From Rickettsiaceae bacterium (lineage in GTDB: Bacteria; Pseudomonadota; Alphaproteobacteria; Rickettsiales; UBA1997), in contig JAJTCH010000004.1 in NCBI GenBank assembly GCA_021323225.1, positions 62,001 to 126,000 of the forward strand: DNA of 64,000 nt, in the 5' to 3' direction. Numbering within the stretch: position 1 is the stretch's first letter; each line of letters begins with the position of its first letter. The notes beneath the pieces were generated by a model, which searched no databases, was not told the DNA's origin, and saw only the letters and a list, made by a program, of their open reading frames with translations. The position numbers were made by a program, and so were the translations under genes. Positions 1 to 9,382 of the stretch are shown here, piece by piece.

Positions 1-1326
1 TTGGAAAATCATTTCACAATTTTTGGAACAGAATTCAACACCATAACTGCAATCGCCATTTTGCTTTTTGTTGGAGCCATGGGGAAATCAGCGCAAATTG
101 GTTTACACACCTGGCTAGCTGACGCCATGGAAGGCCCAACTCCGGTTTCGGCCCTGATTCACGCCGCCACCATGGTTACTGCCGGCGTATTTTTAGTTGC
201 CAGATGCTCACCAATTTTTGAATATTCTCCACTTGCCCTAAGTGTTGTAACAATTGTCGGCGCAACAACTGCAATCTTTGCTGCCACAATTGCCATAACC
301 CAAAATGACATCAAAAAAATCATTGCCTATTCCACTTGTAGCCAGTTGGGATATATGTTTTTTGCCTGCGGTGTTTCTGCTTATTCTGCCGGTATATTTC
401 ATCTTCTTACTCACGGTTTTTTCAAGGCTCTGCTTTTTCTTGGTGCTGGTAGCGTTATTCATGCCATGCATCACGAACAAGATATTAGAAAAATGGGCGG
501 GTTATGGAAAAAAATTCCTTTCACTTTCGCCATAATGTGGATTGGATCTTTAGCTTTAGCTGGCTTCCCTCCTTTCGCCGGCTTCTATTCCAAAGACGCA
601 ATTTTGGAAGCTGCCTTTATGTCCCACGAAACATTTGGCAAAACCGCATTTTACTTGGGAATTACCGCTGCATTCTTAACTGCATTTTATTCTTGGCGTT
701 TGCTGTTTTTAGTTTTCAATGGCAAAAACAGAGCAGATCATCACACTTTTGATCACGCTCATGAAGCACCAAAAACCATGCTTGCTCCGCTATTGCTATT
801 GGCAATTGGCGCTCTTGCCAGCGGCTTTGTTGGACAACATCTTTTACACATGATCTCTTTTGAAAATAATTTCTTTGCTAACGCAATTTTTACAACTCCG
901 GACAATAAAATTTTGGAAGAAATCCACCATACACCGGCCTTAGTAAAATCTCTTCCGATGATTCTTGGTGTGATTGCTATTGCTTTTGCTTATTTGTTCT
1001 ATGTGTCCAAACCACAGATCCCGACAAAAATAGCAAAAGCTTTGCCTCCACTTTACAAATTGTCTCTCAACAAATGGTATTTCGATGAAATTTATGACTT
1101 TATTTTTGTTAGAGGCATCAAAAAATTAGGCATTAAATTATGGCAAATTTTTGACATTAAAATCATTGATGGCGCTGGTCCAAATGGTCTAGCTGCAGCC
1201 TGCAAAACTTTGGCAGGAAGAATCAGCAAAATCCAAACCGGTTATATTTATCACTATGCGCTAGCTATGGCTCTTGGCACTATCGGTACTTTGCTTTATA
1301 TTATAATAAAATTGCTCCCTAGATAG
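1..1326 (+). CDS. nuoL: NADH-quinone oxidoreductase subunit L, 3' part
   Basis: Antiporter-like membrane subunit of respiratory complex I (NADH to quinone, proton pumping, inner membrane). Only the last 441 residues lie in the window; the family is usually 600-650 residues, so the gene starts upstream and the TTG at base 1 is not the real start. The sequence shows the family hallmark 'HTWLADAMEGPTPVSALIHA' at residues 37-56, the lysine-bearing helices after it ('DIKKIIAYSTCSQLGYMFF', about 103-121) and several further hydrophobic segments. The C-terminal stretch (about 345-441) matches the lateral helix and final transmembrane helix. Other nuo genes presumably precede it; rlmE follows after 20 bases. 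Confidence 0.96.
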   Translation: MENHFTIFGTEFNTITAIAILLFVGAMGKSAQIGLHTWLADAMEGPTPVSALIHAATMVTAGVFLVARCSPIFEYSPLALSVVTIVGATTAIFAATIAITQNDIKKIIAYSTCSQLGYMFFACGVSAYSAGIFHLLTHGFFKALLFLGAGSVIHAMHHEQDIRKMGGLWKKIPFTFAIMWIGSLALAGFPPFAGFYSKDAILEAAFMSHETFGKTAFYLGITAAFLTAFYSWRLLFLVFNGKNRADHHTFDHAHEAPKTMLAPLLLLAIGALASGFVGQHLLHMISFENNFFANAIFTTPDNKILEEIHHTPALVKSLPMILGVIAIAFAYLFYVSKPQIPTKIAKALPPLYKLSLNKWYFDEIYDFIFVRGIKKLGIKLWQIFDIKIIDGAGPNGLAAACKTLAGRISKIQTGYIYHYALAMALGTIGTLLYIIIKLLPR

Positions 1327-1346
1327 CCTCATAAAACCTAAATTTT

Positions 1347-2033
1347 ATGAGAAATAAATTCACCGCAGTCAAAACCGCCAAAAGACGTAGCAAATCTTCT
1401 ACAACTTGGATCAAGAGACAAATTAATGATCCTTTCGTTAAGCAAGCGCAACAGCAAGGCTTTAGATCCAGATCCGCCTTTAAAATCATCGAGATTGACG
1501 ACAAATTTAAAATTTTTAAAAAAGGGAAAATTGTTGTCGACCTAGGAGCGGCGCCGGGTGGCTGGTCACAAGTGGCAGTTGAAAAAGTCGGAAAGGGAAA
1601 AGTTTTTGCCGTCGATATTTTGGAGATGAAACAAATTGAAGGAGTAGAATTTCTACAACAAGATTTCTTGAAACCCGAAGCCTCAGAAAATATAATTTTC
1701 CTCATCAATAAAAACTTTATCTCTGGCGACTTCTCCAAAACTAGAAAATGCGATATCGTTTTAAGTGACATGGCAGAGAACACCTGTGGAGATGCTAGGA
1801 CTGACCATTTAAGAATTGTTGATCTTTTAGAAAAAGTTCTGGATTTTGCCAGTCAGATTTTGGTGGAAGATGGGATATTTGTAGGCAAAATTTTCCAAGG
1901 TGGAGCCGGTGGAGAATTGCTGCAAAAATTTAAGCAACATTTCAAAACCGTAAAACATTTCAAGCCCAATTCTTCAAGAAAGGAATCGACTGAAAATTAT
2001 ATAATCGCACTTGGATTTAAAGAAGAAGTCTAA
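1347..2033 (+). CDS. rlmE: 23S rRNA (uridine-2'-O)-methyltransferase RlmE (FtsJ/RrmJ)
   Basis: S-adenosylmethionine-dependent enzyme that 2'-O-methylates a uridine of the 23S rRNA A-loop (U2552 in E. coli). It has 228 residues, close to the usual 200-230. The SAM motif 'VVDLGAAPGGWSQVA' lies at residues 63-77. The K-D-K-E catalytic tetrad of the FtsJ family can be placed: K46 in 'SRSAFKI', D141 in 'LSDMAENT', K181 in 'VGKIFQGG' and E213 in 'SRKESTENY'. It starts 20 bases after nuoL on the same strand and converges on the aldolase gene. Confidence 0.96.
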   Translation: MRNKFTAVKTAKRRSKSSTTWIKRQINDPFVKQAQQQGFRSRSAFKIIEIDDKFKIFKKGKIVVDLGAAPGGWSQVAVEKVGKGKVFAVDILEMKQIEGVEFLQQDFLKPEASENIIFLINKNFISGDFSKTRKCDIVLSDMAENTCGDARTDHLRIVDLLEKVLDFASQILVEDGIFVGKIFQGGAGGELLQKFKQHFKTVKHFKPNSSRKESTENYIIALGFKEEV

Positions 2034-2059
2034 TCATCCCCCTTTTAAGAAGGATGATT
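2032..2059. terminator. Putative bidirectional terminator between rlmE and the aldolase gene
   Basis: An 8-bp inverted repeat (AATCATCC at 2032-2039, GGATGATT at 2052-2059) with a 12-base loop lies between two convergent genes. The run TTTAG follows on the plus side, so the signal is weak as a strict rho-independent terminator, but the location fits. Confidence 0.5.
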
Positions 2060-2082
2060 TAGATTGGATTTTGGAAAAAGCT

Positions 2083-3012
2083 CTAGAACTTACCTTGATA
2101 GATCTTAATAATTTTATCTAACATCGCTAACGCTTCTACTCTTGGACGCTGGAAAGTGTTTCTACCAATAATAGAACCGTTACCGCCACCGCGATAAATA
2201 TCTCTAACTTCATTGTAAAGTTCATTTTCCCCTTTGGCATTACCACCAGAAAACACAACCAATCTTTTACCATTAAAGCAAGATTGAACAATGTGAGAAA
2301 CTCTTTGCTCAAGAGTTTTAGCAGGAATTTTTGCCTTGTCATAAACCTTGATTGCTTCAAGATTTTCCAAAGCCGCAGTTGGCAATTTAACCTTGATGAT
2401 GTGAGCACCAATTAAAGCAGCAATATGTGCCGCATAAGCAGAAATATCAAGGGCAGTTTCACCGGCCTTAGATAGATCGCCGCCTCTAGGATAAGACCAA
2501 ACAACAACCGCCAGACCATGAGATTTTGCCTCTTCAGATAATTCCCTGATTTCTTCAATCATTTCAAAAGCAGCATCACTTCCTGGATAAATAGTAAAAC
2601 CAATTGCTGAACAACCTAAACGAATTGCATCTTTAACCGAAGCAGTTGTAGCCTGATATGGAGCAGTGCCACCATTATGCAGGGCGTTTGAGCTGTTAAC
2701 TTTAAGAATAGTTGGAATTGCGCCAGCAAAAGTATCAGCACCATTTTCAATCATGCCAAGTGGAGCGGCAAAAGCACTTAAACCAGCATCAATTGCCAAT
2801 TGGAAATGATAGTGAGGATCATAAGCCTCAGGATTAACCGCAAAGCTTCTGGCTGGTCCATGTTCAAAACCTTGGTCAACCGGGAGAATTACCATCTTTC
2901 CAGTTCCACCAAGTTTGCCTTGCATCAGGATTCTAGCCAAATTGGTTTTGGTGCCAGGACAGTCAGATTCGTAATGGGAAAGGATTTTTTTTACTTGTTT
3001 TGTGATTTTCAT
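2083..3012 (-). CDS. fbaB: Class I fructose-bisphosphate aldolase (FbaB/DhnA family)
   Basis: Schiff-base aldolase that interconverts fructose 1,6-bisphosphate with dihydroxyacetone phosphate and glyceraldehyde 3-phosphate; cytoplasmic. The 309 residues show the DhnA-type TIM-barrel features: 'MVILPVDQGFEHGP' (40-53), 'GFTIYPGSDA' (138-147), 'VVVWSYPRGG' (169-178), the lysine strand 'HIIKVKLPT' (204-212) carrying the likely Schiff-base lysine, and the phosphate-binding ends 'VFSGG' and 'GSIIGRNTFQRP'. Rickettsiales are known to keep this aldolase type. The start is divergent from rsmG with only 37 bases between, so their promoters must overlap the 5' ends. Confidence 0.93.
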   Translation of the reverse strand: MKITKQVKKILSHYESDCPGTKTNLARILMQGKLGGTGKMVILPVDQGFEHGPARSFAVNPEAYDPHYHFQLAIDAGLSAFAAPLGMIENGADTFAGAIPTILKVNSSNALHNGGTAPYQATTASVKDAIRLGCSAIGFTIYPGSDAAFEMIEEIRELSEEAKSHGLAVVVWSYPRGGDLSKAGETALDISAYAAHIAALIGAHIIKVKLPTAALENLEAIKVYDKAKIPAKTLEQRVSHIVQSCFNGKRLVVFSGGNAKGENELYNEVRDIYRGGGNGSIIGRNTFQRPRVEALAMLDKIIKIYQGKF

Positions 3013-3049
3013 TGCTGGATTATGGATAGATGGTTCTTAAGAACAAAAT

Positions 3050-3676
3050 TTGCGGAAAGTGACAATAGAAGAAAAACAATTAAAAGCAATTGCCGAAATA
3101 AAAAAATTTCACCCGATTTCAGACAGTGAAATTGCACATCTAGAGTCTTTTGTGAAGCTGCTTTTAAACTACAATCAGGAATATAATTTAATCGGCAAAT
3201 CAACTGTTGAAGATATCTGGCATCGCCACATTCTTGACTCTGCCCAGCTAATAAAATTTATAGAAAATAAAAACCTGATAGTCGGAGATTTTGGCTCTGG
3301 CGCTGGCTTTCCAGCCATTGTTCTTTCAATTTTAGGTATTAAAGAAATTCACCTTATTGAAAAATCTTTCCGCAAATGCCAGTTCTTGGAATTGGCAAAA
3401 AAAATCTCTCCCAATAAAATTATTATACACCAAAAAAAAGTCGAGGAAATTAAGGGAATAAATTTTGATATAATCACTTCTCGCGCCTTTGCCCCATTAG
3501 ATAAATTGCTTGCTGTCACAAAACCATTTTCAAAGCCAAGTTGTTATGGGCTTTTCTTAAAAGGCAAAAGCTTTGAAAAGGAGATTGTGCTTGCAAAAAA
3601 AGCTGGCAACTTTTACCATGCCGCCCATCCAAGCCTTACCTCGGAGGACGGCAAAATCCTCATCATAAATTACTAA
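3050..3676 (+). CDS. rsmG: 16S rRNA (guanine-N7)-methyltransferase RsmG (GidB)
   Basis: Methylates N7 of G527 (E. coli numbering) in 16S rRNA using SAM. The 208 residues contain 'NLIGKSTVEDIWHRHILDSAQL' split over residues 44-65, typical of RsmG, and the SAM loop 'VGDFGSGAGFPAIVLSI'. The start is uncertain: the frame opens at a TTG at 3050 and a GTG follows at 3059; there is no ATG before the conserved region. Its neighbour ald starts 19 bases downstream. The gene is outside its common gidA/parA context. Confidence 0.93.
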   Translation: MRKVTIEEKQLKAIAEIKKFHPISDSEIAHLESFVKLLLNYNQEYNLIGKSTVEDIWHRHILDSAQLIKFIENKNLIVGDFGSGAGFPAIVLSILGIKEIHLIEKSFRKCQFLELAKKISPNKIIIHQKKVEEIKGINFDIITSRAFAPLDKLLAVTKPFSKPSCYGLFLKGKSFEKEIVLAKKAGNFYHAAHPSLTSEDGKILIINY

Positions 3677-3695
3677 TCAATTTTAGATCCAACAT

Positions 3696-4808
3696 ATGTT
3701 AATCGGCATCCCTAAAGAAATTAAAAACCATGAATATCGCGTTGGCGCTACCCCTTCTGGAGTTAGAGAAATGGTTGCTGCTGGTCATAAAGTTATTGTT
3801 GAAAAAGATGCTGGTGCAGCGATCGATTTTTCTGATGAACAATATATCGCCGCTGGCGCAAAAATTGTCGCTAAAGCGGAAGATGTTTATTCTGCAGCTG
3901 AAATGATTTTAAAAGTTAAAGAACCGCAAAAATCTGAATGTGAATTGATCAAAAAAGGACAAGTCATTTTTTCTTATTTGCATTTGGCTGCTGAACCTGA
4001 ACTTACAAAAATGTTGATCAACTCTAAATGTGTTGCGATTGCTTTTGAAACCGTCAGCGCCTCTGACAACTCTTTGCCACTTCTTGCTCCGATGAGTGAA
4101 GTTGCCGGCAAATTATCAATCCAAGCTGGAGCCAAAGCCTTAGAAAAAGCTAGCGGCGGTAGAGGTGTTTTGCTTGGTGGTGTTCCGGGAGTTTCTTCAG
4201 GCAAAGTTGTGATTTTAGGTGGTGGCGTTTCTGGTACCAATGCTGCTAAAGTGGCAATTGGCATGGGCGCACAGGTTACAATCCTTGACAAATCACTAAA
4301 TAGAATTCGCTATCTATGCGATATTTTTGGCAATTCTGCCAATGTTTTATATGCCTCAATGGAAAATATTGAAAGCAGCGTTATTGAAGCCGATTTAGTT
4401 GTTGGCGCAGTTCTAATTCCTGGCGCTTCTGCTCCTAAATTAATCAGCAAAAAAACCGTTAAAAAAATGAAAGCCGGTTCTGTGATGGTTGATATTTCAA
4501 TCGATCAAGGCGGCTGTTTTGAAACCAGCAAACCAACTTCTCACAGCAATCCAACTTATGTAACGGATAATGTAGTTCACTATTGCGTAACCAATATGCC
4601 AGGCGCAGTTGCAAGAACTTCTACTTTGGCTTTGGAAAATGCCACTTTGCCTTTCACATTGGCAATCGCAAATAAAGGTTATAGAAAGGCTTTAGTTGAC
4701 AACAAATATTTACAAAGCGGCTTGAATGTTATTGACGGCAAAATCACTTACAAAGCGGTTGCTGACTCTCTTGGCCACCAATATCACGATGCAGAAGAAT
4801 TATTGTAA
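3696..4808 (+). CDS. ald: Alanine dehydrogenase
   Basis: NAD-dependent enzyme interconverting L-alanine and pyruvate plus ammonia; cytoplasmic. Its 370 residues equal the family length. Visible family marks are 'MLIGIPKEIKNHEYRVGATP' at the N-terminus with the substrate arginine R15, 'MILKVKEP' (K73/K75), 'FSYLHLAAEP' with catalytic H96, the Rossmann loop 'ILGGGVSGTNAAKVAIGMGA' and the late active-site segment 'VDISIDQGGCFETSKPT'. It sits between rsmG and rsmA (24 bases to rsmA), so the three are probably cotranscribed. Confidence 0.97.
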   Translation: MLIGIPKEIKNHEYRVGATPSGVREMVAAGHKVIVEKDAGAAIDFSDEQYIAAGAKIVAKAEDVYSAAEMILKVKEPQKSECELIKKGQVIFSYLHLAAEPELTKMLINSKCVAIAFETVSASDNSLPLLAPMSEVAGKLSIQAGAKALEKASGGRGVLLGGVPGVSSGKVVILGGGVSGTNAAKVAIGMGAQVTILDKSLNRIRYLCDIFGNSANVLYASMENIESSVIEADLVVGAVLIPGASAPKLISKKTVKKMKAGSVMVDISIDQGGCFETSKPTSHSNPTYVTDNVVHYCVTNMPGAVARTSTLALENATLPFTLAIANKGYRKALVDNKYLQSGLNVIDGKITYKAVADSLGHQYHDAEELL

Positions 4809-4832
4809 TTATCTTCAAAACGGCAATTATCA

Positions 4833-5675
4833 ATGAAACCAGAAAACTCATTGATAATTGACCAGATGCTCTCCACTTCCGAAACAATCAAAAAATATGG
4901 CTTAAACGCCAAAAGATCTTTAGGTCAGAATTTTATTTTAGATGCGAATCTAACCGACAAAATCGCCCGTCAGGCCGGTGACTTGCAAAATTTTCATGTA
5001 CTGGAAATTGGTGGCGGTCCCGGAGGACTCACCAGATCAATTCTTAAATTAAACCCCAAGAAACTCACAGTTATTGAGCAAGATGACAGATGTATTGCAG
5101 CTTTAGAAGAACTCAAAGCTTTTTATCCTAATCAATTAGAAATCATCAAAGGTGATGCATTAAAGTTTAATGTCGCCGAATTTTGCGCCGGAAAAAAAAT
5201 CAAGATCATCGCCAATCTACCATATAACATCGCCACGGAATTGTTATTTAGATGGATAAAAAATTGCCAAAATATTGAGCTAATGATTTTGATGTTTCAA
5301 AAAGAAGTGGTGGACAGAATCACCGCCAAAACAGGTTCCAAAGCTTTTGGTAGATTGGCAGTTATGGCCAATTTCTTTTGCGACACTAAAAAATTATTCG
5401 ACATTTCACCAAAATCTTTCACGCCATCGCCTAAAGTTACATCCAGCCTGGTTATGATTTCGCCAAAAGCAAAACCAGTTGCTGATATTGAATTTGGAAA
5501 ATTAGAAAAAGTCTGCGCAGCAGCATTTTCTCAAAGGAGAAAAATGCTTAAATCGAGTTTGAAATCATTTTACCCTGATGCTGAGAATTGGCTAAAAAGA
5601 TGTGAAATTGATGCGAATTTGAGGGCAGAACAATTGACTCTGGAACAATTCGGGAAGTTGGTGTCTAATTATTAA
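4833..5675 (+). CDS. rsmA: 16S rRNA dimethyladenosine transferase RsmA (KsgA)
   Basis: Dimethylates two adjacent adenosines near the 3' end of 16S rRNA. The 280 residues include 'AKRSLGQNFILDANL' (26-40), the SAM loop 'LEIGGGPGGLT' (57-67), the acidic 'VIEQD' strand end and the catalytic 'NLPYNIATELLF' (128-139). The C-terminal helical domain with 'AAFSQRRKMLKSSLKSF' is complete. It is the last gene of the plus-strand run and converges on the ABC-F gene across a large palindrome. Confidence 0.97.
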   Translation: MKPENSLIIDQMLSTSETIKKYGLNAKRSLGQNFILDANLTDKIARQAGDLQNFHVLEIGGGPGGLTRSILKLNPKKLTVIEQDDRCIAALEELKAFYPNQLEIIKGDALKFNVAEFCAGKKIKIIANLPYNIATELLFRWIKNCQNIELMILMFQKEVVDRITAKTGSKAFGRLAVMANFFCDTKKLFDISPKSFTPSPKVTSSLVMISPKAKPVADIEFGKLEKVCAAAFSQRRKMLKSSLKSFYPDAENWLKRCEIDANLRAEQLTLEQFGKLVSNY

Positions 5676-5714
5676 TGATGAATAAAATCTTTTAGATTTA
5701 AGATAGACCATCCT

Positions 5715-5872
5715 TCGTCATTGCGAGGAGCGTGCGCATCCAGCGACGTGGCAATCCAGAGAATTTGATGAGAAATTAAGAAGTTAAACCAAACTCAGAT
5801 TTAAGAATGAATCCAAACTCAAGATCCTTGGATTGCCACGTCGCTGGCTGCGCACGCTCCTCGCAATGACGA
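5715..5872. repeat. 44-bp inverted repeat, REP-like palindrome, between convergent genes
   Basis: Arms at 5715-5758 and 5829-5872 are reverse complements with one mismatch, separated by 70 bases. Each arm carries CGTCATTGCGAGGAGCGTGC and its partner GCGACGTGGCAATCCA. Sequences of this type (CGTCATTGCGAGG...GCGACGTGGCAATCC) are known as dispersed intergenic repeats in several bacterial lineages. I saw no second copy in this window. It may end transcription of both convergent genes. Confidence 0.85.
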
Positions 5873-5948
5873 TGTTGGCAGTTCTATCTAAAAACTTTAA
5901 GTCTGCCTTTAAGTCCGTTATTTCTGTAATGACGATGAATCATAAATT

Positions 5949-7439
5949 TTACTCATCACTCCAGCCAACTTTCCTTAAGAAATCCTCATAACCACCTTCA
6001 AAAACAGAAATTTTATCATTATCAAAAACAATCAATTTGTTGGCGATTTCTTTTAGAAAATATTCGCTGTGAGTAACCATTAAAACTGCACCTTCAAAAC
6101 TTTTAATCGCCTCCTTTAAAGAGTCACAAGATTCCATATCCAAGTGATTTGTCGGCTCGTCAAGCAGCAATAAATTTGATGGTTTGAGGAGAATTTTGCC
6201 AAGCATGACACGGCTTTTTTCACCACCTGATAACACACCAATTTTTTTGTTAGATAATGTTCCCGAAAACATCATATTGCCGCAAACACGGCGCACGTTG
6301 GTTTGAGGAACTGTTGGCGCATAATTTTGCATTTCTTCATAAATGCTTAATTCTGGATTTAGACGATCAATATTCATCTGTCCGAAATAGCCGATTTCAG
6401 TTTTATTGTTAATTCTCACACCACCTTCCAGCGGAGATAGATCGCCGGTTATAAGTTTTAACAAGGTCGATTTACCTTTACCATTTTTTCCGATAACGCA
6501 AATTTTATCTTCTAAGCCAATACGAAAGGAAAGTTTCTTGATGAGAGGTTCGTGGCCGTTATAACCAAATGTAATATTGTTCACTTCAAGCAAATTGTCT
6601 TTGCTGATATAAGGCAGACAATTAAATTCAAAATCTAGCGTGGCGATATGTTCTAACTTTTCCTTCTTATCTTGCTTCTCCAACATTTTCATTTTGGACT
6701 GAGCCCGACTGGCCATGCTGGCTTTAGCTTTAAAGCGATTGATCCATTCCTCAGTTTTTTCCCGCTGCTTTTCTTCATTGATTCTGGTTTTTTCATACAT
6801 CTCTTCTTCAAGCGCAATTTTTTCCCGCACATTTTGGGTATTGCCGGAAGTTTTTTTGAAATTGCCACGGTGAATATTGAGAGTGTGGCTAATCACGCTA
6901 TCCATAAAATCTCGGTCATGCGTAATCAAAATCAGCTCACCATCCCATTCCTGCAAAAATCTTTTTAACCATCTGACTGAATGAATATCCAAATAGTTAG
7001 TGGGCTCATCTAGTAATAGCATATTTGGCTCGTCTAGAAGCAATTTCGCTAAATTAAGTTTTACCTGATAACCGCCGGAAAATTCGCTTGGATCTTTTTG
7101 CATTTCTTCCGGTGAAAAACCCAAGCCAGTTAAAATTTCTTCACCTTTCCAACCTTCATATTCACGCTCTTCAGGCAAAACGCTGCAAACTTCCGCAATA
7201 GCGGTGCTGTGAGAAAATTTAATATGCTGCTCCAAATGGCCGATTTTATAGCCTTTTGGTATCTCAATTTCACCACTATCTGGTTCTAATTTGCTTAAAA
7301 CCAATTTTAGAAATGTACTTTTTCCACTGCCATTGCGGCCAATAAAACCAACCTTCTCTCCCCTATTAATGGTGATATTGACATCTTCAAAAACTAAATG
7401 TCCGGCGAAAGAAATTGATAAGTCTCTTATTTTAATCAT
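5949..7439 (-). CDS. ABC-F family ATPase (ribosome-associated type)
   Basis: Soluble protein with two ABC ATPase cassettes and no membrane segments, as in the EttA/Uup/YheS/YbiT group that acts on translating ribosomes. The first cassette has the Walker A 'GRNGSGKS' (34-41), the signature 'FSGGYQVKLNLAKLLLDEP' and 'LLLDEPTNYLD'. A charged helical linker with 'KAKASMASRAQSKMKMLEK' corresponds to the tRNA-interacting arm. The second cassette has 'GKNGKGKST', 'LSGGEKSRVMLGKILLKP' and 'LLLLDEPTNHLD'. At 496 residues it is shorter than EttA (about 555), so I give no gene symbol. It starts 5 bases after the stop of the DEAD-box gene and is probably cotranscribed with it. Confidence 0.93.
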   Translation of the reverse strand: MIKIRDLSISFAGHLVFEDVNITINRGEKVGFIGRNGSGKSTFLKLVLSKLEPDSGEIEIPKGYKIGHLEQHIKFSHSTAIAEVCSVLPEEREYEGWKGEEILTGLGFSPEEMQKDPSEFSGGYQVKLNLAKLLLDEPNMLLLDEPTNYLDIHSVRWLKRFLQEWDGELILITHDRDFMDSVISHTLNIHRGNFKKTSGNTQNVREKIALEEEMYEKTRINEEKQREKTEEWINRFKAKASMASRAQSKMKMLEKQDKKEKLEHIATLDFEFNCLPYISKDNLLEVNNITFGYNGHEPLIKKLSFRIGLEDKICVIGKNGKGKSTLLKLITGDLSPLEGGVRINNKTEIGYFGQMNIDRLNPELSIYEEMQNYAPTVPQTNVRRVCGNMMFSGTLSNKKIGVLSGGEKSRVMLGKILLKPSNLLLLDEPTNHLDMESCDSLKEAIKSFEGAVLMVTHSEYFLKEIANKLIVFDNDKISVFEGGYEDFLRKVGWSDE

Positions 7440-7444
7440 TGTAA

Positions 7445-9382
7445 CTATTTTTTAGGTCTTGATGGTTTTGGGTTATTATTTTTATTGCCGAATTTTTTAC
7501 CAAATTTTCCGGCGAAACTTGGTTTTCTGTCACTATTAGAAAATGATTTTGAACCTCTATATTCACCTTCAAAACTCGGTTTTTTATCTCGATCAAAAGA
7601 TGGTCGGCGCTCTTTAAATGCCGGTCTTTCGCTTCTAGCTTCACCAAATTCAAAACGGTGATTATTATCACCAAAAGATGATTTTGAAAAGCTTGATCTG
7701 TCATTATTAAAATCCCGTCTTGCCGGTCTTTCACTATTTCCATCTGTTGAAAATCTTGGTTTTCTGTCGCCAAAAGATGCTAATGATTTTCTATCTTCAT
7801 AAGATCTTGGCCTTTCAGATCTAGCATTGGAAGGAGATGAGCGACGATCAGAAAAATTATCCCTAGTTTTTCCAAATCTGTCTTCTCTAGGTCTATTTTC
7901 TCTTGGACGATCTTCTCTAAATCTATCTTCTCTAAATCTATCTTCTCTAGGCCTGTCTTCTCTAGCTCTTTCTCCTTTAAATCTATCTTCTCTAGGTCTA
8001 TCGTTAAAAGAAGTTCCCCGACCTCTTTCTCCACCAAATTCTGGTTTTTTGCTATCAGAAAAAGATGGTCTTGCAGCCCTTCCCCCATTGTTACCATCAG
8101 TTTTCCATCTTCTATTTTTGCTAAAAAATGATGGTTCACGCTCTCCGCTTGGTCTTGGTTTGGCAACAGTTTTATATCCACTGCGCGGTCTTTCTCTTTT
8201 ATCTAGTGAACTCCTTGCCTCAGCACTGGCCTTGACGCCGTGAAATGGATGACTCTCATCAACCGGCAATTTTAGACCGATAGTTTTTTCGATATCTTTC
8301 AAAGCATCGCGCTCAGAATTATCGCAAAAAGAAATGGCAACGCCTTCCCTGCCCGCTCTAGCCGTACGCCCGATTCTATGAACATAACTTTCTGGATGTT
8401 CAGGAATATCGTAATTAATCACATGGGTAATGGCAGGAATATCGATGCCGCGCGCAGCGATGTCAGTTGCAACCAAAACCTTGATTTTGCCTTGGCGAAA
8501 CCCTTCTAACGCCTTTTCCCTAGCTGATTGAGATTTATTGCCATGTATTGCCGCAACTTGCACGGAATGTTTTCCTAGAAATTCAACAACGCGATTGGCG
8601 CCATGTTTGGTTCTGGAAAATACTAAAAAAGAACTTTTGGAATTTTTTTCTCCTTCCTGTTCGATAATTGATTTTAGTAAAAGCGGCTTATTGGCCTTTT
8701 CCACCAAATTAACCCGCTGATCAATTTTTTCTACCGTTGTCGATTGAGGCGTGACCTCAACTTTCACCGGATCACTCAAAATTGCATCCGCCAAAACCGC
8801 AACATCTTTTGGCATGGTTGCCGAGAAAAATAATGTTTGTCTTTCTTTAGGAAGTTTGGCGATGATTTTTTTAACATCACCAATAAAGCCCATATCCAGC
8901 ATTCTATCTGCTTCGTCCAAAACAAAAATTTCAATCTGGGAAAATCTTAGATGACCTTGGCTGGTCAAATCCAGCAATCGGCCCGGAGTTGCAACGATAA
9001 TATCTACGCCCTGTTTTACGGCTTTAATTTGGTTATTAATGCTAACTCCACCAAATATCACGGCATATCTAAGCCCCAGCTCATGCCCGTAGAGCTTAAT
9101 ATTATCAACGATTTGTGAGGCTAATTCTCTGGTTGGAGTTAAAATCAAAGCCCGCACATGATTAGGACTAACCTGGTTATTGCTCTTAAATAAATTATCC
9201 AGGATCGGCAAGGCAAAAGCGGCAGTTTTGCCGGTTCCGGTCTGCGCAATTCCCAACAAATCTTTACCTTGCAACAAATGAGGAATTGATTGCTGTTGTA
9301 TCGGCGTTGGAGTTTCGTAACCCTTTTTGGTTAAAGCACTCAATATCGTGGCGCTTAAATTTAAATTTTTAAAATCTGACAT
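7445..9382 (-). CDS. DEAD-box ATP-dependent RNA helicase with low-complexity tail (RhlE/CsdA-like)
   Basis: RNA helicase for ribosome assembly or RNA turnover. I place the start at the ATG 9380-9382 ('MSDFKNLNLSATILSALTKK'), because the Q-motif follows at once; the frame extends 32 codons further upstream but those residues look non-coding. Motifs in order: Walker A 'AQTGTGKT' (46-53), 'PTRELASQ', 'VLDEADRMLD', 'FSATMP', 'ARGIDIPAITHVINYD' and 'HRIGRTARAGREG'. From about residue 385 the remaining ~260 residues are a disordered, R/E/D/S/F-rich tail with tandem REDRF/REDRP units (bases about 7880-7990). Tails of this sort bind RNA and can drive condensate formation in other DEAD-box proteins. 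Confidence 0.95.
   Translation of the reverse strand: MSDFKNLNLSATILSALTKKGYETPTPIQQQSIPHLLQGKDLLGIAQTGTGKTAAFALPILDNLFKSNNQVSPNHVRALILTPTRELASQIVDNIKLYGHELGLRYAVIFGGVSINNQIKAVKQGVDIIVATPGRLLDLTSQGHLRFSQIEIFVLDEADRMLDMGFIGDVKKIIAKLPKERQTLFFSATMPKDVAVLADAILSDPVKVEVTPQSTTVEKIDQRVNLVEKANKPLLLKSIIEQEGEKNSKSSFLVFSRTKHGANRVVEFLGKHSVQVAAIHGNKSQSAREKALEGFRQGKIKVLVATDIAARGIDIPAITHVINYDIPEHPESYVHRIGRTARAGREGVAISFCDNSERDALKDIEKTIGLKLPVDESHPFHGVKASAEARSSLDKRERPRSGYKTVAKPRPSGEREPSFFSKNRRWKTDGNNGGRAARPSFSDSKKPEFGGERGRGTSFNDRPREDRFKGERAREDRPREDRFREDRFREDRPRENRPREDRFGKTRDNFSDRRSSPSNARSERPRSYEDRKSLASFGDRKPRFSTDGNSERPARRDFNNDRSSFSKSSFGDNNHRFEFGEARSERPAFKERRPSFDRDKKPSFEGEYRGSKSFSNSDRKPSFAGKFGKKFGNKNNNPKPSRPKK

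Noticed and set aside
7827..8243. A long plus-strand open frame rich in S and L opposite the helicase tail
   Set aside because: It is the antisense of the repetitive REDRF-coding stretch; composition is a by-product of the repeats and no start signal or family is seen.
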